Below, piece by piece: positions 27,938 through 36,646 of a stretch of DNA of 64,000 bases. The notes under the pieces are model-generated. The model was not told the DNA's origin and made no database searches. It saw only the letters and a program-made list of their open reading frames with translations. The stretch's first letter is position 1, and each line of letters opens with the position of its first letter. Both the position numbers and the translations under genes were made by a program. Source of the stretch: an uncultured Acidimicrobiaceae bacterium (GTDB taxonomy: Bacteria; Actinomycetota; Acidimicrobiia; Spongiisociales; UBA5794); contig CAMYMC010000038.1 of NCBI GenBank assembly GCA_947259365.1, positions 22,927 through 86,926 on the forward strand. The letters are read 5' to 3'.

Positions 27938-28714
27938 TCACCTCGCAACCAGGCGCCCGACTGTGATGAATCCCGTGTGGCCCTGCATACGGTGGGCCGG
28001 ACGCACGGAACGGCCCTCCACCACCCAGGGCCGGACGATGATCTCGACGGTCTCGATGTCGACGTAGCGCTTCGACGCCCGCAAGGCGCGCGCGACCTCT
28101 TCGACCTGGGGCACCGTCGGCAGATAGCAGGCGAAGATCCCGTCGGGCTGCATGTGCGCCGCCGCCGGCTCGACCGAATGCCACGGCTCCGGGACGTCGA
28201 GGACCACCCGATCCGGCGCGACCGCGGCGATCTCGTCCTCGACGTCGCCGGCTCGCAGCTCCACATGGTCGGGGACGGAGCCGAAGAACCCGGTGATGAG
28301 CTCGCGGGCACGGGCCGCGTGGTCGTCGCGGCGCTCACAGCTCACGACCCTCCCCTGGGGCCCTACCGCCCTCGCCAGCACCATGGTGAGGCCCCCGGAG
28401 CCGGTGCCCGCTTCGAGGACGGTCGCTGCGGGGGCGATGTCGGCTCTGGAGACGATGGCGGCGGCGTCTTTGGGGTACATGACGGTGGCCCCTCTCCCCA
28501 TCTTCACGATGTAGTCGGCGAGGCGGGGACGCAACGCGACGAGCTTCGACCCGAGGGAGGAGTCGAACACCGTTCCGGGGTTCGCGCCGATGATGCGGTC
28601 GTGAGGGAGGACACCACGGTGGTATTGGAACTCCTGCCCCGCCTCCAAGGCGAGCAGGTACTTCCTGCCCTTCCCGTCCATGAGAAGGCACGGTTCACCC
28701 GCGGCGAACGCCAT
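27938..28714 (-). CDS. trmI: tRNA (adenine-58-N1)-methyltransferase TrmI
   Basis: Protein of 258 aa. The N-terminal substrate region (FDSSLGSKLVALRPRLADYIVKMGRGATVMYPKDAAAIV) leads into a Rossmann domain with SAM motif VLEAGTGSGGLTMVLA and the DRVVLDVPEPW motif IV. It methylates A58 in the tRNA T-loop. TrmI next to the Pup-proteasome region is conserved in actinobacteria. It is convergent with the ferredoxin gene. Confidence 0.94.
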   Translation of the reverse strand: MAFAAGEPCLLMDGKGRKYLLALEAGQEFQYHRGVLPHDRIIGANPGTVFDSSLGSKLVALRPRLADYIVKMGRGATVMYPKDAAAIVSRADIAPAATVLEAGTGSGGLTMVLARAVGPQGRVVSCERRDDHAARARELITGFFGSVPDHVELRAGDVEDEIAAVAPDRVVLDVPEPWHSVEPAAAHMQPDGIFACYLPTVPQVEEVARALRASKRYVDIETVEIIVRPWVVEGRSVRPAHRMQGHTGFITVGRLVAR

Positions 28715-28725
28715 GCGGCCTCCCC

Positions 28726-28827
28726 TCAGGTCAGACTCCCGGCGATGGCGATCAGCACGCTGAGCACGAGCGCCACGACGAGCACGAGCGCCACGATGCG
28801 GATGAATCGCTCGCGATTGCGGAACAT
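28726..28827 (-). CDS. 33-residue single-pass membrane microprotein
   Basis: ATG 28827 to TGA 28726 encodes a 33-aa peptide: a positively charged start (MFRNRERFIR) then one hydrophobic helix (IVALVLVVALVLSVLIAIAG). It begins one base after the stop of the 75-aa gene, and GGAGGGG lies about six bases upstream. Function is unknown. The strong ribosome site, positive-inside charge and position in a small-membrane-protein cluster support it. Confidence 0.55.
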   Translation of the reverse strand: MFRNRERFIRIVALVLVVALVLSVLIAIAGSLT

Positions 28828-28828
28828 C

Positions 28829-29056
28829 TCACCCCTCCACCGCGGTCTCGTCGACCACCGTCTCGCCTCGAAGCAGACGGATGGTGAGGGACTCGCCGTC
28901 CTTGAGCTTCCGCGAGTAGATGAGCTTGTCCGCTTTCTTCCGGCTGCGGAGCCACCCCACGATCGACAGCGCCGCGCCCAACCCGGCGAGGCCCGGTTGC
29001 CCCCGCCGCGCCCCTCCGAAGAGCTGGCGCAGCCCGAACGAGAGCGTCCGGTTCAT
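28829..29056 (-). CDS. Hypothetical small protein (75 aa)
   Basis: Protein of 75 aa with a weakly hydrophobic Gly/Ala-Leu stretch (LAGLGAALSIVGWL) followed by basic RSRKKADK and a beta-like C-terminal half (SLTIRLLRGETVV). A monotopic or single-pass topology is possible. The family is not recognised. It lies between two small membrane-protein genes in the same orientation. Confidence 0.55.
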   Translation of the reverse strand: MNRTLSFGLRQLFGGARRGQPGLAGLGAALSIVGWLRSRKKADKLIYSRKLKDGESLTIRLLRGETVVDETAVEG

Positions 29057-29078
29057 CGGTCGGTACCGCCGGCGAGCA

Positions 29079-29279
29079 TCACTTCAACCTGTAGACCTCG
29101 ACCCGGGCGCCGCCCGCCTTCTTGCCCTTGCGCCGGCCCATGAGGAACGCCACGGCGACGACGACCACCACGACCACCACGATGAGGGTCCCGGTCGCCC
29201 GCGCCTGGGTCTTCGTCTCCTCGACGATCGATTCGATCTCGCGGAGTTTCGCCTCGAGATCCTCGCGCTGTACGGCCAC
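29079..29279 (-). CDS. Coiled-coil plus single membrane helix protein (66 aa)
   Basis: From GTG 29279 the protein has a short N-terminal coiled coil (REDLEAKLREIESIVEETKTQ), one Val-rich membrane helix (LIVVVVVVVVAVAFLMG) and a basic cytoplasmic tail (RRKGKKAGG). GGGAG lies six bases before the GTG, which begins two bases after the stop of the next upstream gene. The layout resembles small envelope proteins; no function is assigned. Confidence 0.6.
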   Translation of the reverse strand: MAVQREDLEAKLREIESIVEETKTQARATGTLIVVVVVVVVAVAFLMGRRKGKKAGGARVEVYRLK

Positions 29280-29281
29280 TG

Positions 29282-29587
29282 TCAGCTCCCGGTGTCGCGT
29301 GCGGTCAGCCAGACGATGATGGACGCGATGACGACGAGGGCGGTCGCGCTCACGACATAGCCCAGCGCCGTCCAATTGGGCCCGTCGGGCATCGCCCGCA
29401 CGATCCAGCGCGTCCCCGCGATCCCGAGCAGCAACATCCCGATCGCGAAGGCAAACGCGGCGCCGACCGAAAAACCGGCAAACCGGCCGAGCTGTTTCGC
29501 GGGCTCCACCGTCTCCTGGAGCAGGTACTCCTTCGACATGTCGGTGAACTCTCTGATGAGCTCGGGAAGCTCGGATGGGTTCGCCAT
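29282..29587 (-). CDS. Putative holin-like/phage-holin-III membrane protein (101 aa)
   Basis: An N-terminal amphipathic region (ELIREFTDMSKEYLLQETVEPAKQLGRFAGF) is followed by two membrane helices (GAAFAFAIGMLLLGIAG and TALGYVVSATALVVIASIIVWL). The shape matches the actinobacterial holin-X/DUF1469-like group of small envelope proteins. No lysis genes are nearby, so a phage role is unlikely. It is the first gene of the small membrane cluster running to 28726. Confidence 0.65.
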   Translation of the reverse strand: MANPSELPELIREFTDMSKEYLLQETVEPAKQLGRFAGFSVGAAFAFAIGMLLLGIAGTRWIVRAMPDGPNWTALGYVVSATALVVIASIIVWLTARDTGS

Positions 29588-29759
29588 CGCCGCCCCTCAG
29601 GTCTGCGTCCGCGTCTTGCCACCGCAGGCTACCCCATGGCCGGCCCCGGTTCGCCTGCGCGGCGCGGGAGCATCTCGAGAAGGGTCCGGGTCCCGAGCAG
29701 GCCCGTCACTACGATGCCTTCTCGTGCAATCCGTCGATCCGTTCATCGAGGAGTTGCGG

Positions 29760-31046
29760 ATGCGGCGACTGGCTCGCCGCAACGTCGGTCCCCTCGTCAT
29801 GGGTCAGGCGGTGTCGCTCTTCGGCGACTACATGGCCTACTTCTCCCTGCCCTGGTTCATCCTCGAGCTCACCGGCAGGGCCACCGATCTCGGGCTCACC
29901 GCCGCAGCCGAGACGCTGCCCCTCGCCATCTTCGGTCTCTCGGCCGGCGTCGTCCTCGATCGGTACCGCACGAAGGCGGTGCTCATCATCGCCGACCTGG
30001 TGAGGGCCGCCGCGTTCCTCCTCCTCGCCCTGGCGGCCGAGGGCGACGCATCGGCGTGGATGGTCTTTCTCACCGCCTTCGTCGTCGGCACGATGGGGAC
30101 GCTGTTCGACTCCGGGCTCCAGTCGCTCCTGCCGGCGGTGGTGGCAGGCGACATGCTCGTTCCGGTGAACGCCCGGCTGTCGATGGCGCGCACCCTCGCC
30201 TGGCCGGTCGGAGTTGCCCTCGCCGGCATCCTCGTCACTCAACCGGGCGGGTTCAGCATCGTCTTCGCCGCCAACAGCTACACGTTCGTGATCTCGGCGC
30301 TGTTGCTGTGGCGAGTGCGCGTCCTCCGGCGGCAGCCGAAACAACCAGGCTTCGGGGGTCGCTCGGGGCTGCTGGCCGGCGTGCGGTATCTCCGTCGCGA
30401 TCTCGCGCTGAAGTGGGCGACGATCGGGGGGGCGGTCACGAACTTCGTCTTCGCCCCGCTCGAGGCGCTGTTGCTCAAGTTCGTCGACGATCAGCTCGTC
30501 ACGGGAGAGGAGCTGCCGGGGATCTTGGGGACGCTGTTCGAAGGCCCGGCCCGCGTCGCGTTCTTCGTGGCCGTGCAAGCCGCGCTCGGCTCGATCGGGA
30601 TCGCGTTCGCACCACGGCTCGCCGGGAAGCTCCGTCTGGGCCGCATGTATGTGATAGGAATGCTCGCCCTCGGCGCCGGGTTCGGGATCGTCTCGACGAT
30701 GGAGAGCTTCTGGGCCGTGATCCCGGCCGGGTTCGCGCTCGCCGGAGTGGGGTGGGTGAATGTCGCATTCTTCACGCTGCGACAGCAACTGACGCCGGAA
30801 GACCTGCTCGGGAGGGTCATCGCCGCGTCGCGCACGCTGTCGTGGTTTCTCATCCCGGTTGGTGCCGTTCTCGGCGGCGTTCTTGCAGACGAGCTGGGAC
30901 TCGTCCCGGTGTACCTGTTCGGTTCGCTCGGGGTCATCGCCGTCGCGACCATCCTCATCGCGACACCGCTCTACCCGGCGGACGGTACCCCCCGCTCGCC
31001 CTTCCACCGGGCCGTCGCGCACGCCACGAGGAGAGGCGGAGAATGA
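29760..31046 (+). CDS. MFS transporter, EntS/MFS_3-like
   Basis: Protein of 428 aa with about twelve membrane helices, starting GQAVSLFGDYMAYFSLPWFILELTG and containing the DRYRTKAVLI loop typical of this drug/siderophore exporter branch. Substrate unknown. ATG 29760 is chosen because GAGGAG precedes it by six bases; a GTG at 29724 is possible. It overlaps the next gene by ATGA. Confidence 0.87.
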   Translation: MRRLARRNVGPLVMGQAVSLFGDYMAYFSLPWFILELTGRATDLGLTAAAETLPLAIFGLSAGVVLDRYRTKAVLIIADLVRAAAFLLLALAAEGDASAWMVFLTAFVVGTMGTLFDSGLQSLLPAVVAGDMLVPVNARLSMARTLAWPVGVALAGILVTQPGGFSIVFAANSYTFVISALLLWRVRVLRRQPKQPGFGGRSGLLAGVRYLRRDLALKWATIGGAVTNFVFAPLEALLLKFVDDQLVTGEELPGILGTLFEGPARVAFFVAVQAALGSIGIAFAPRLAGKLRLGRMYVIGMLALGAGFGIVSTMESFWAVIPAGFALAGVGWVNVAFFTLRQQLTPEDLLGRVIAASRTLSWFLIPVGAVLGGVLADELGLVPVYLFGSLGVIAVATILIATPLYPADGTPRSPFHRAVAHATRRGGE

Positions 31047-31948
31047 CGGGCCGGGAGCGGCTCCTTCAGACATCCGAGGGCTCCACTGCGGCCGCGTTCG
31101 GGGTCGCGGAATGGGCTCTGCTCGCGGTCGTGGGCTTTGTGTGGGGCTCCTCGTTCCTCTTCATCGCCGAAGGGCTCGAGGCGTTCGGGCCCGGCCTCAT
31201 CTCGTGGCTCCGTCTCGCCCTCGGCTTCGCCACACTGTCGCTGTTCCGTACGGCGCGCGCCCCCATTGCCCGCGCCGACCACCGGCGCATCGCCGCGCTC
31301 GCCGTGCTGTGGATGGCGATCCCCTTCATCCTCATCCCGATGGCGCAGCAGTCGATCGATTCCTCGCTGGCGGGCATGATCAACGGCGGCATGCCGCTCT
31401 TCGCCGCGGCGATCTCCGCCATCATGCTCCGCCGGCTCCCCGGCAAGGCGCAGAGCACGGGCCTCGTTGTCGGCTTTGCCGGCATCGTGCTCGTTTCCCT
31501 GCCGTCGGGGGACGCCTCGGCCACCCTCACCGGCGTCGTGCTGACCCTTGTCGCCACCGCGTGCTATGGACTCGCCGTCAACCTCGCCGTGCCGCTCCAA
31601 CAGACATACGGGGCGCTCCCCGTGCTGCTGCGGGCGCTCGGAATCGCCCTCATCGTGACCACACCGCTCGGTATTGCCTCGCTCGCGTCCGCGACGTGGA
31701 GCTGGACGAGCCTGGCTGCCGTCGCCGCCCTCGGCGTCGGGGGCACAGCCCTCGCCTACGTCGCCATGGCGACGCTGGCGGGGCGCGCCGGAGCCACCCG
31801 CGGTGCCGTCGCCATCTACCTCATTCCGCTCGTCGCCATCGGACTCGGGGTATGGCTACGAGACGAAGAGGTGGCGGCCCTCGGCCTCGTCGGGATTGGG
31901 CTGGCGCTCGTCGGCGCCTGGGTGACGAGCCGGGCCGAGACCCGTTGA
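31043..31948 (+). CDS. EamA/DMT-superfamily transporter
   Basis: Protein of 301 aa with ten predicted membrane helices in two EamA repeats (WALLAVVGFVWGSSFLFIAEGL and TLVATACYGLAVNLAVPL). The family exports metabolites, but the substrate cannot be read from sequence. It is translationally coupled to the MFS gene (ATGA at 31043), suggesting the two transporters serve one purpose. Confidence 0.87.
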   Translation: MTGRERLLQTSEGSTAAAFGVAEWALLAVVGFVWGSSFLFIAEGLEAFGPGLISWLRLALGFATLSLFRTARAPIARADHRRIAALAVLWMAIPFILIPMAQQSIDSSLAGMINGGMPLFAAAISAIMLRRLPGKAQSTGLVVGFAGIVLVSLPSGDASATLTGVVLTLVATACYGLAVNLAVPLQQTYGALPVLLRALGIALIVTTPLGIASLASATWSWTSLAAVAALGVGGTALAYVAMATLAGRAGATRGAVAIYLIPLVAIGLGVWLRDEEVAALGLVGIGLALVGAWVTSRAETR

Positions 31949-31968
31949 GCCTTCGCCGGGGCGGCGGC

Positions 31969-33966
31969 TCACACCCACCGACCGGCGGTCACCACCTCGA
32001 CGAGGCTCGGCCCTTCGGTCACCGCCAGCGCCGCCGCCAGTGCGTCCTCGAGCTCGTCGGGTGTCTCCACCCGGAAGCCGGCGCCGCCGCAGTTGCGGGC
32101 GAACGCGGCGAAATCCGGGTTCACGAGCGATGTCTGCCACACCGGGCGGAGCGCACCGACCTGCTCCCGACTGATCTTGGCGAGCTCGTCGTTGTTGAGA
32201 ACGACGTGGGTGATGTCCATGCCGTACTTGACCGCAGTCGTGAACTCGGCGAGGTACTGGCCGAGGCCTCCGTCCCCGGAGATCGAGACGACCGGGCGCT
32301 CCCCCCTCGTCGCCGCCCACGCCCCGAGGGCCGCCGGCAGGGCGAACCCGATCGACCCGAGGTAGCCGGACATCAGCACGTCCTGGTTCCCCCGGCACTC
32401 GAAATAGTGGCCGAACGCATACGTGTTGTTGCCGACGTCGACTGGGATCACGGCGTCACGCGGAGCGAGCGCGGAGAGCGCCGCGAACAGCCGCGCCGGG
32501 TGCATGCGTCCTCGATCGTCCGCCATCCGGGCGCGCCGCTCCTTCTCGGCGCGCCATCTCGTCCACCGATCCGCCACGTCGGCCCGCTGTTCGGGCCGCT
32601 CCACCTCGGGGAGGAGCTCACACAGCGCAGCGAGGGTGCGGCCGATCTCGCCCCAGAGAGGGACGTCGACCGGATGGAACTTCCCGAGCATCATCCGGTC
32701 GAAATCCACCTGGATCGTCGGCTTCTTCTGGGAGATGCCGGTGTGGTTGGAGAACGACGCGCCGAAGACGAGCAGCAGATCGGAGCGACCCATCACCGCT
32801 GAGCCCACCGGCGTCCCGGAGCGCCCCAGCACCCCGCAGGCGAGAGGATGGTCGTCACCGATCGAGCCCTTCGCCTTGAACGTGGTGATGACGGGAGCGT
32901 CGATCTTCTCGGCGAGACGCAGCACCTCCTCGCGGTGGGGCCGGGCGCCGTTGCCGACGATGATGACCGGTCGCTCGGCGGCGCCGACCATCTCCGCAGC
33001 TCGCCCCAACTCTGCCGCCGGCGGTGCGATTTCGGTCGTCGCCACCCTTCCGGCACGGGGGCGGGCCGGGGGTTCGGTGAGTCCCGGCAGCTCCTGGGTG
33101 TCGTCGGGGAACACGAGATGGGCGACGTCGCGGGTCACGACCGCGTGCTTGATCCCCAGCGCCATGAGCTCGGTGGCGTTCTCCGGGACGAGCACGGTCT
33201 GGCTCCACTCGGCGACGGCTTCGAACGCCGCCGCCGTCGGTATCTCCTGGAAGGCGCCCGGCCCGAGCACTTGGGTGTCGACCTGACCGGTGAGGGCGAG
33301 GATGGGGACCCTGTCCACCTTGGCGTCCCAAAGCCCGGTGAGGAGGTTCGTCGCCCCGGGGCCGGCGATCGAGAAGCACGCGGCGGGGCGTCCGGTGAGC
33401 TTGGCGTACGCCGAAGCGGCGAACGCCCCGGCACCCTCGTGCCGAATGCCGAAGTAGCGGAGCCTGCCGTCCTCTTCGGCGCGCCGCAAAGCGTCCGCCA
33501 GCCCGAGGTTGGAGTGCCCCACCATGCCGAAGACCGTGTCGATCCCCCACTCGGTCATGACATCGACCATCTGATCCATGAGCGTCGGTGCGGTATGCGG
33601 CACAGGCAGCTTCACGAACAGGCCATCGGGGCGCTCGTCGAGGGGATAGACCGTCGCCCGATCTCCATACCCCTCCGGCGGTTGGCCGGTGAGCGGATCG
33701 TATTCGTAGCCGTGCCAGGGACAGATGACATACCCGTGCTCGATCTGGCCCTCGCCGAGCGGGCCACCCTGGTGGGGACACCGGTTGTCGAGGGCGCCGT
33801 AGCCGTGCTCGGTGCGGGTGAGGCACAACGCCCGGTCTCCGACGATGACGGTCGTCACCTCGCCGCTGGCCAGGCCCCCCGGGTCGATGCGATGCCACTC
33901 ACCCGCCACCGGCGTTGCGAGCGGTGCTTCCTCCACCGGACCCTCTTCCCCGGGGCGCATGCTCAC
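31969..33966 (-). CDS. Rieske [2Fe-2S] domain fused to a ThDP-dependent oxidase/decarboxylase
   Basis: Protein of 665 aa. Residues about 15-105 are a Rieske domain with both ligand pairs, NRCPHQGG and ICPWHGYEYD. From about 115 it is a POX/acetolactate-synthase-type ThDP enzyme: catalytic Glu in RHEGAGAFAASAYAKLTG, a central domain, and the ThDP/Mg motif SGDGG...VVLNND near the end. Candidate reactions are oxidation or decarboxylation of a 2-oxo acid, with the Rieske centre passing electrons; the substrate is not known. GTG 33966 overlaps the cupin stop (GTGA). Confidence 0.85.
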   Translation of the reverse strand: MSMRPGEEGPVEEAPLATPVAGEWHRIDPGGLASGEVTTVIVGDRALCLTRTEHGYGALDNRCPHQGGPLGEGQIEHGYVICPWHGYEYDPLTGQPPEGYGDRATVYPLDERPDGLFVKLPVPHTAPTLMDQMVDVMTEWGIDTVFGMVGHSNLGLADALRRAEEDGRLRYFGIRHEGAGAFAASAYAKLTGRPAACFSIAGPGATNLLTGLWDAKVDRVPILALTGQVDTQVLGPGAFQEIPTAAAFEAVAEWSQTVLVPENATELMALGIKHAVVTRDVAHLVFPDDTQELPGLTEPPARPRAGRVATTEIAPPAAELGRAAEMVGAAERPVIIVGNGARPHREEVLRLAEKIDAPVITTFKAKGSIGDDHPLACGVLGRSGTPVGSAVMGRSDLLLVFGASFSNHTGISQKKPTIQVDFDRMMLGKFHPVDVPLWGEIGRTLAALCELLPEVERPEQRADVADRWTRWRAEKERRARMADDRGRMHPARLFAALSALAPRDAVIPVDVGNNTYAFGHYFECRGNQDVLMSGYLGSIGFALPAALGAWAATRGERPVVSISGDGGLGQYLAEFTTAVKYGMDITHVVLNNDELAKISREQVGALRPVWQTSLVNPDFAAFARNCGGAGFRVETPDELEDALAAALAVTEGPSLVEVVTAGRWV

Positions 33967-34352
33967 GCCTCGTAGTCCGCGTCTGACACCTTCTCGGCGC
34001 GCCATTGTGTCGGGCCGCCGGTCGTCAGCGACAGGTGCATCATGTAGGACCCGAGGGTCGAGCCGTGCCAGTGCACTTCACCGGCCGGTGTGTGGACGAC
34101 GTCGCCGGCGCTCAGCTCGACCGTCTCCCCATCCTCGGTCTGGACCTTGCCGGCCCCCGAGACGACGTAGAGGACCTGGCCGTCTGGATGCTCGTGCCAG
34201 TCCGTCCGGGCGCCGGGCTCGAAGAGCACGCCGAGAGCGTTGAGTGAATCTGGTCGAGGCTGGGGGGCGAGAGGCCCGAACCACACGCGCCCGGTGAAAT
34301 GCTCCTCGCCTGCCGGAACCCACTCGATGCCGCCTGCGGCGCGATGCTCCAC
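33963..34352 (-). CDS. Cupin-domain protein (129 aa)
   Basis: A single cupin barrel with motif 1 PGARTDWHEHPDGQVLYVVSG (His, His, Gln/Glu) and motif 2 GDVVHTPAGEVHWHG. The PRPDSLNALGVLFEPGARTDWHEH region resembles the small manganese cupins of the hydroxynitrile-lyase type, but activity cannot be inferred. GTG 34352 has AGGAGG six bases upstream. GTGA overlap with the Rieske-ThDP gene suggests a shared substrate. Confidence 0.85.
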   Translation of the reverse strand: MEHRAAGGIEWVPAGEEHFTGRVWFGPLAPQPRPDSLNALGVLFEPGARTDWHEHPDGQVLYVVSGAGKVQTEDGETVELSAGDVVHTPAGEVHWHGSTLGSYMMHLSLTTGGPTQWRAEKVSDADYEA

Positions 34353-34405
34353 ATCTGCCTCCTCGTCGTGGTGGAGGGGGCAGCGTACCCGGCCGAGGCG
34401 CGCCG

Positions 34406-34540
34406 TCAGCGGGGAAACTTGCGTCGCCGGCGCTTGACGGCTTTGCCGCGACCCCTCCCCCTCGCCAGCCACCCCACGGCGAAGCCGAAGAGCGCGGAGG
34501 CAACGAGCCAGATGGTGATCTGGGAGGCGACGAACATCAT
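34406..34540 (-). CDS. Small membrane protein with basic tail (44 aa)
   Basis: One hydrophobic helix (ITIWLVASALFGFAVGWLA) followed by a strongly basic C terminus (RGRGRGKAVKRRRRKFPR). It starts seven bases after the stop of the OmpA-domain gene, with AAGGAG from the end of that gene upstream. No family is recognised. Confidence 0.5.
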   Translation of the reverse strand: MMFVASQITIWLVASALFGFAVGWLARGRGRGKAVKRRRRKFPR

Positions 34541-34547
34541 GGGGCTC

Positions 34548-35723
34548 TCACTCCTTGACTGCGGTGAACTCGATCCGCCTGTTGCGGGCCCGGCCTTCCG
34601 CGGTCTCGTTGTCGGCGATCGGCCTCGTCTCGCCGTACCCGACGACGGCGAACCGCGACGCGTCCTCGCCCTGAGCGACCAGGTAGGCGAGCACCGCCTC
34701 GGCCCTCCGCCGAGACAGATCGAGGTTGTAGGCATCGCTGCCCCGATCGTCGGTGTGCCCGCTGATCTCCACCGGCACCGCCGGGAACCGGCCCAGGGCG
34801 AGGAGGATCTCATCGAGGAACTCGCGCCCTGCGGGGGTGATGACGTCCGAGTCGAGCTCGAACTCGATGACCTTGCCCTCGATGAGATCGTCGAGGCTCT
34901 CCTGGAGCTCGATGACCTGCTGCTCGGGCGGCGGCGGCTCTGCGTCCTTGACAGTGAGGGCGCTGACGAAATCGAAGGTGATCGCAGAGAGGACGTCTTC
35001 GATGGCGGTCCGCGCGTCGGTCCGAGCTTGACGGGAATCGAACTCGGCGGCGACGGAGACGAGGGCCGCGTTCGGGTTGGCGAGCACCTCGCCCGACGGC
35101 GTCAGCTCGTGGACCACGCGCACGAGCGTGAGCACGGTGGGCAGCCAGTCCCGCTCGGGGGCGACGCCCTCGTCGACGGCGAGGCCGGCCGCGTCGACCC
35201 GGGGGAAGACGTTCTCGAGCGCGTCCGTGATCGACGCGAGGGTGAGATCGTCGGACACGGTCCCGGCGACGGACGCCGCCGTCGAGGTCCATCTCACGAC
35301 GAGGGGCTCAGCCGGCACGACGATGTCTCTCGCCTCGTTGGTGACGACGACCCTCAGGTCTGCGGTGACGTCCCCAACGCCTTCGAGGTTGGCGGCGAGG
35401 AACTCGGGGATCCGGGCCACGAGCGTCTCGTCGTCGACGGCGCCGCTGACGTGGAGGTCGGTCCCCGACGCCTCCACCTCGAGAGCATCTTGGCCGTTGA
35501 CGGCGAGCAGGGCGAGCGCATCGGACTCGAGGTTGTCCTGCACGGTGCGGACCCCAAAGACCACGCCGAGGATGACGACAACGAGGAATCCCAGGAGCGC
35601 CGTCATGATGAAGACGGGCAGGGCAACCGGGCCGTCCTCATCAATCGAGTCTCCGGTCGGCGGGCGGCTGCTCCTCGGCGGAGCGCCGATCTCACGCAGT
35701 CGGGTTGAGGATCTCTTGGCCAT
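34548..35723 (-). CDS. OmpA-domain protein with membrane anchor, ArfA/OmpATb-like
   Basis: Protein of 391 aa. A cytoplasmic N-terminal tail is followed by one membrane helix (LPVFIMTALLGFLVVVILGVVFGV), a middle region with BON-like repeats (residues about 80-270), and a C-terminal OmpA peptidoglycan-binding domain (EISGHTDDRGSDAYNLDLSRRRAEAV, and GYGETRPIADN). The layout matches mycobacterial ArfA. It would anchor the cell envelope to peptidoglycan. Confidence 0.87.
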   Translation of the reverse strand: MAKRSSTRLREIGAPPRSSRPPTGDSIDEDGPVALPVFIMTALLGFLVVVILGVVFGVRTVQDNLESDALALLAVNGQDALEVEASGTDLHVSGAVDDETLVARIPEFLAANLEGVGDVTADLRVVVTNEARDIVVPAEPLVVRWTSTAASVAGTVSDDLTLASITDALENVFPRVDAAGLAVDEGVAPERDWLPTVLTLVRVVHELTPSGEVLANPNAALVSVAAEFDSRQARTDARTAIEDVLSAITFDFVSALTVKDAEPPPPEQQVIELQESLDDLIEGKVIEFELDSDVITPAGREFLDEILLALGRFPAVPVEISGHTDDRGSDAYNLDLSRRRAEAVLAYLVAQGEDASRFAVVGYGETRPIADNETAEGRARNRRIEFTAVKE

Positions 35724-35786
35724 CTCGTGGTGGTTTCCGGGGGTGGTGGCGCGGATGGTAACGGAGCGTCGGCGCTGGTCAGGGGA

Positions 35787-36560
35787 TCATCCGGCGGGCA
35801 GCCTCACGCGCTCGGCGGTCTCTTCGTCTTCTTCGGCGAGCACGACGCGTATCGCCTCGTGACGCTGGGTTGCGTCCGCGAGCATGTCCCGTACTGCGGC
35901 CTTGAGCCCCCTGAGCATGAGCTCGACACGTTGCTGCTCGGCGCGCGCTTGCTGCACCCACTCCTCGGCTTCGCGCTTGCTCTCGTCGATCGCAGCGAGC
36001 GCATCGTGTCTCGCCTCGGTCACGATCCGCTCGGCTTGTCTCCGGGCCGCGGCAAGCAGCCGGTCCGCTTCGTCGTCGGTCGCCGTTCGCGACGCCTCGG
36101 CCTCCTCACGGATGCGATCGGCCTCGAGACGCGCTGCGCTGCGGACTTCGTCGGCCTCGGCTTCCGCGGTGGCGCGGGACTCGACCAGGTCGGCGCGAAG
36201 CGATTCGAGGCGGGCGCGTTGCTCCTCGAGTTCCCGCCTCGGCCCCTCCAGATGGCCGGCGCGGGCACGTGCTCGCTCGATGATCTCGGCCGCCTTCTTC
36301 TCGGCATCTTCGATGAGATTGTGCTTGGCGTCGGCGGCCGCGAGGAACGCGATGCCGACTGCCTGTTCGGCATCCTTCGTGCCCTCGATCTGACGTTCGA
36401 GTGCGTGGATCTTCGAATGGGCGGCGGTGAGCTGCTCCTCGAACTCGAGCGCGGCCTCGACCACCCGTTCCATGAAGGCGTCGACCTCGTGCGGGTCGTA
36501 ACCGCCTTTCCGGACCATCTCGAACTCGCGTGCCTCGACAGCACTCGAGATTGGCTGCAT
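35787..36560 (-). CDS. DivIVA-domain coiled-coil protein
   Basis: Protein of 257 aa. The N terminus (VEAREFEMVRKGGYDPHEVDAFMERV) is a DivIVA-type motif, followed by a long coiled coil rich in Glu, Arg and Ala to about residue 245. Such proteins mark the poles or septum and organise growth. ATG 36560 is preceded by GAGGAGG at six bases; ATG 36602 would add 14 residues. A good promoter lies at 36617-36646. Confidence 0.85.
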   Translation of the reverse strand: MQPISSAVEAREFEMVRKGGYDPHEVDAFMERVVEAALEFEEQLTAAHSKIHALERQIEGTKDAEQAVGIAFLAAADAKHNLIEDAEKKAAEIIERARARAGHLEGPRRELEEQRARLESLRADLVESRATAEAEADEVRSAARLEADRIREEAEASRTATDDEADRLLAAARRQAERIVTEARHDALAAIDESKREAEEWVQQARAEQQRVELMLRGLKAAVRDMLADATQRHEAIRVVLAEEDEETAERVRLPAG

Positions 36561-36616
36561 CGCCGCCTCCTCGTCGGGCTGGCGGCCTTCCGACATCCCC
36601 ATCTGAGCTTACAGAG

Positions 36617-36646
36617 AGTGTAATTCCTACCACCCTCTGTGGTCAA
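36617..36646 (-). promoter_or_regulatory. Sigma-70-type promoter of the DivIVA-like gene
   Basis: On the minus strand TTGACC (36646-36641), an 18-base spacer and TACACT (36622-36617) form a near-consensus promoter. Transcription would start near 36610, giving about 50 bases of leader to ATG 36560. The inverted repeat TTACA-N5-TGTAA (36609-36623) covers the -10 box and could be a repressor site. Confidence 0.65.
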
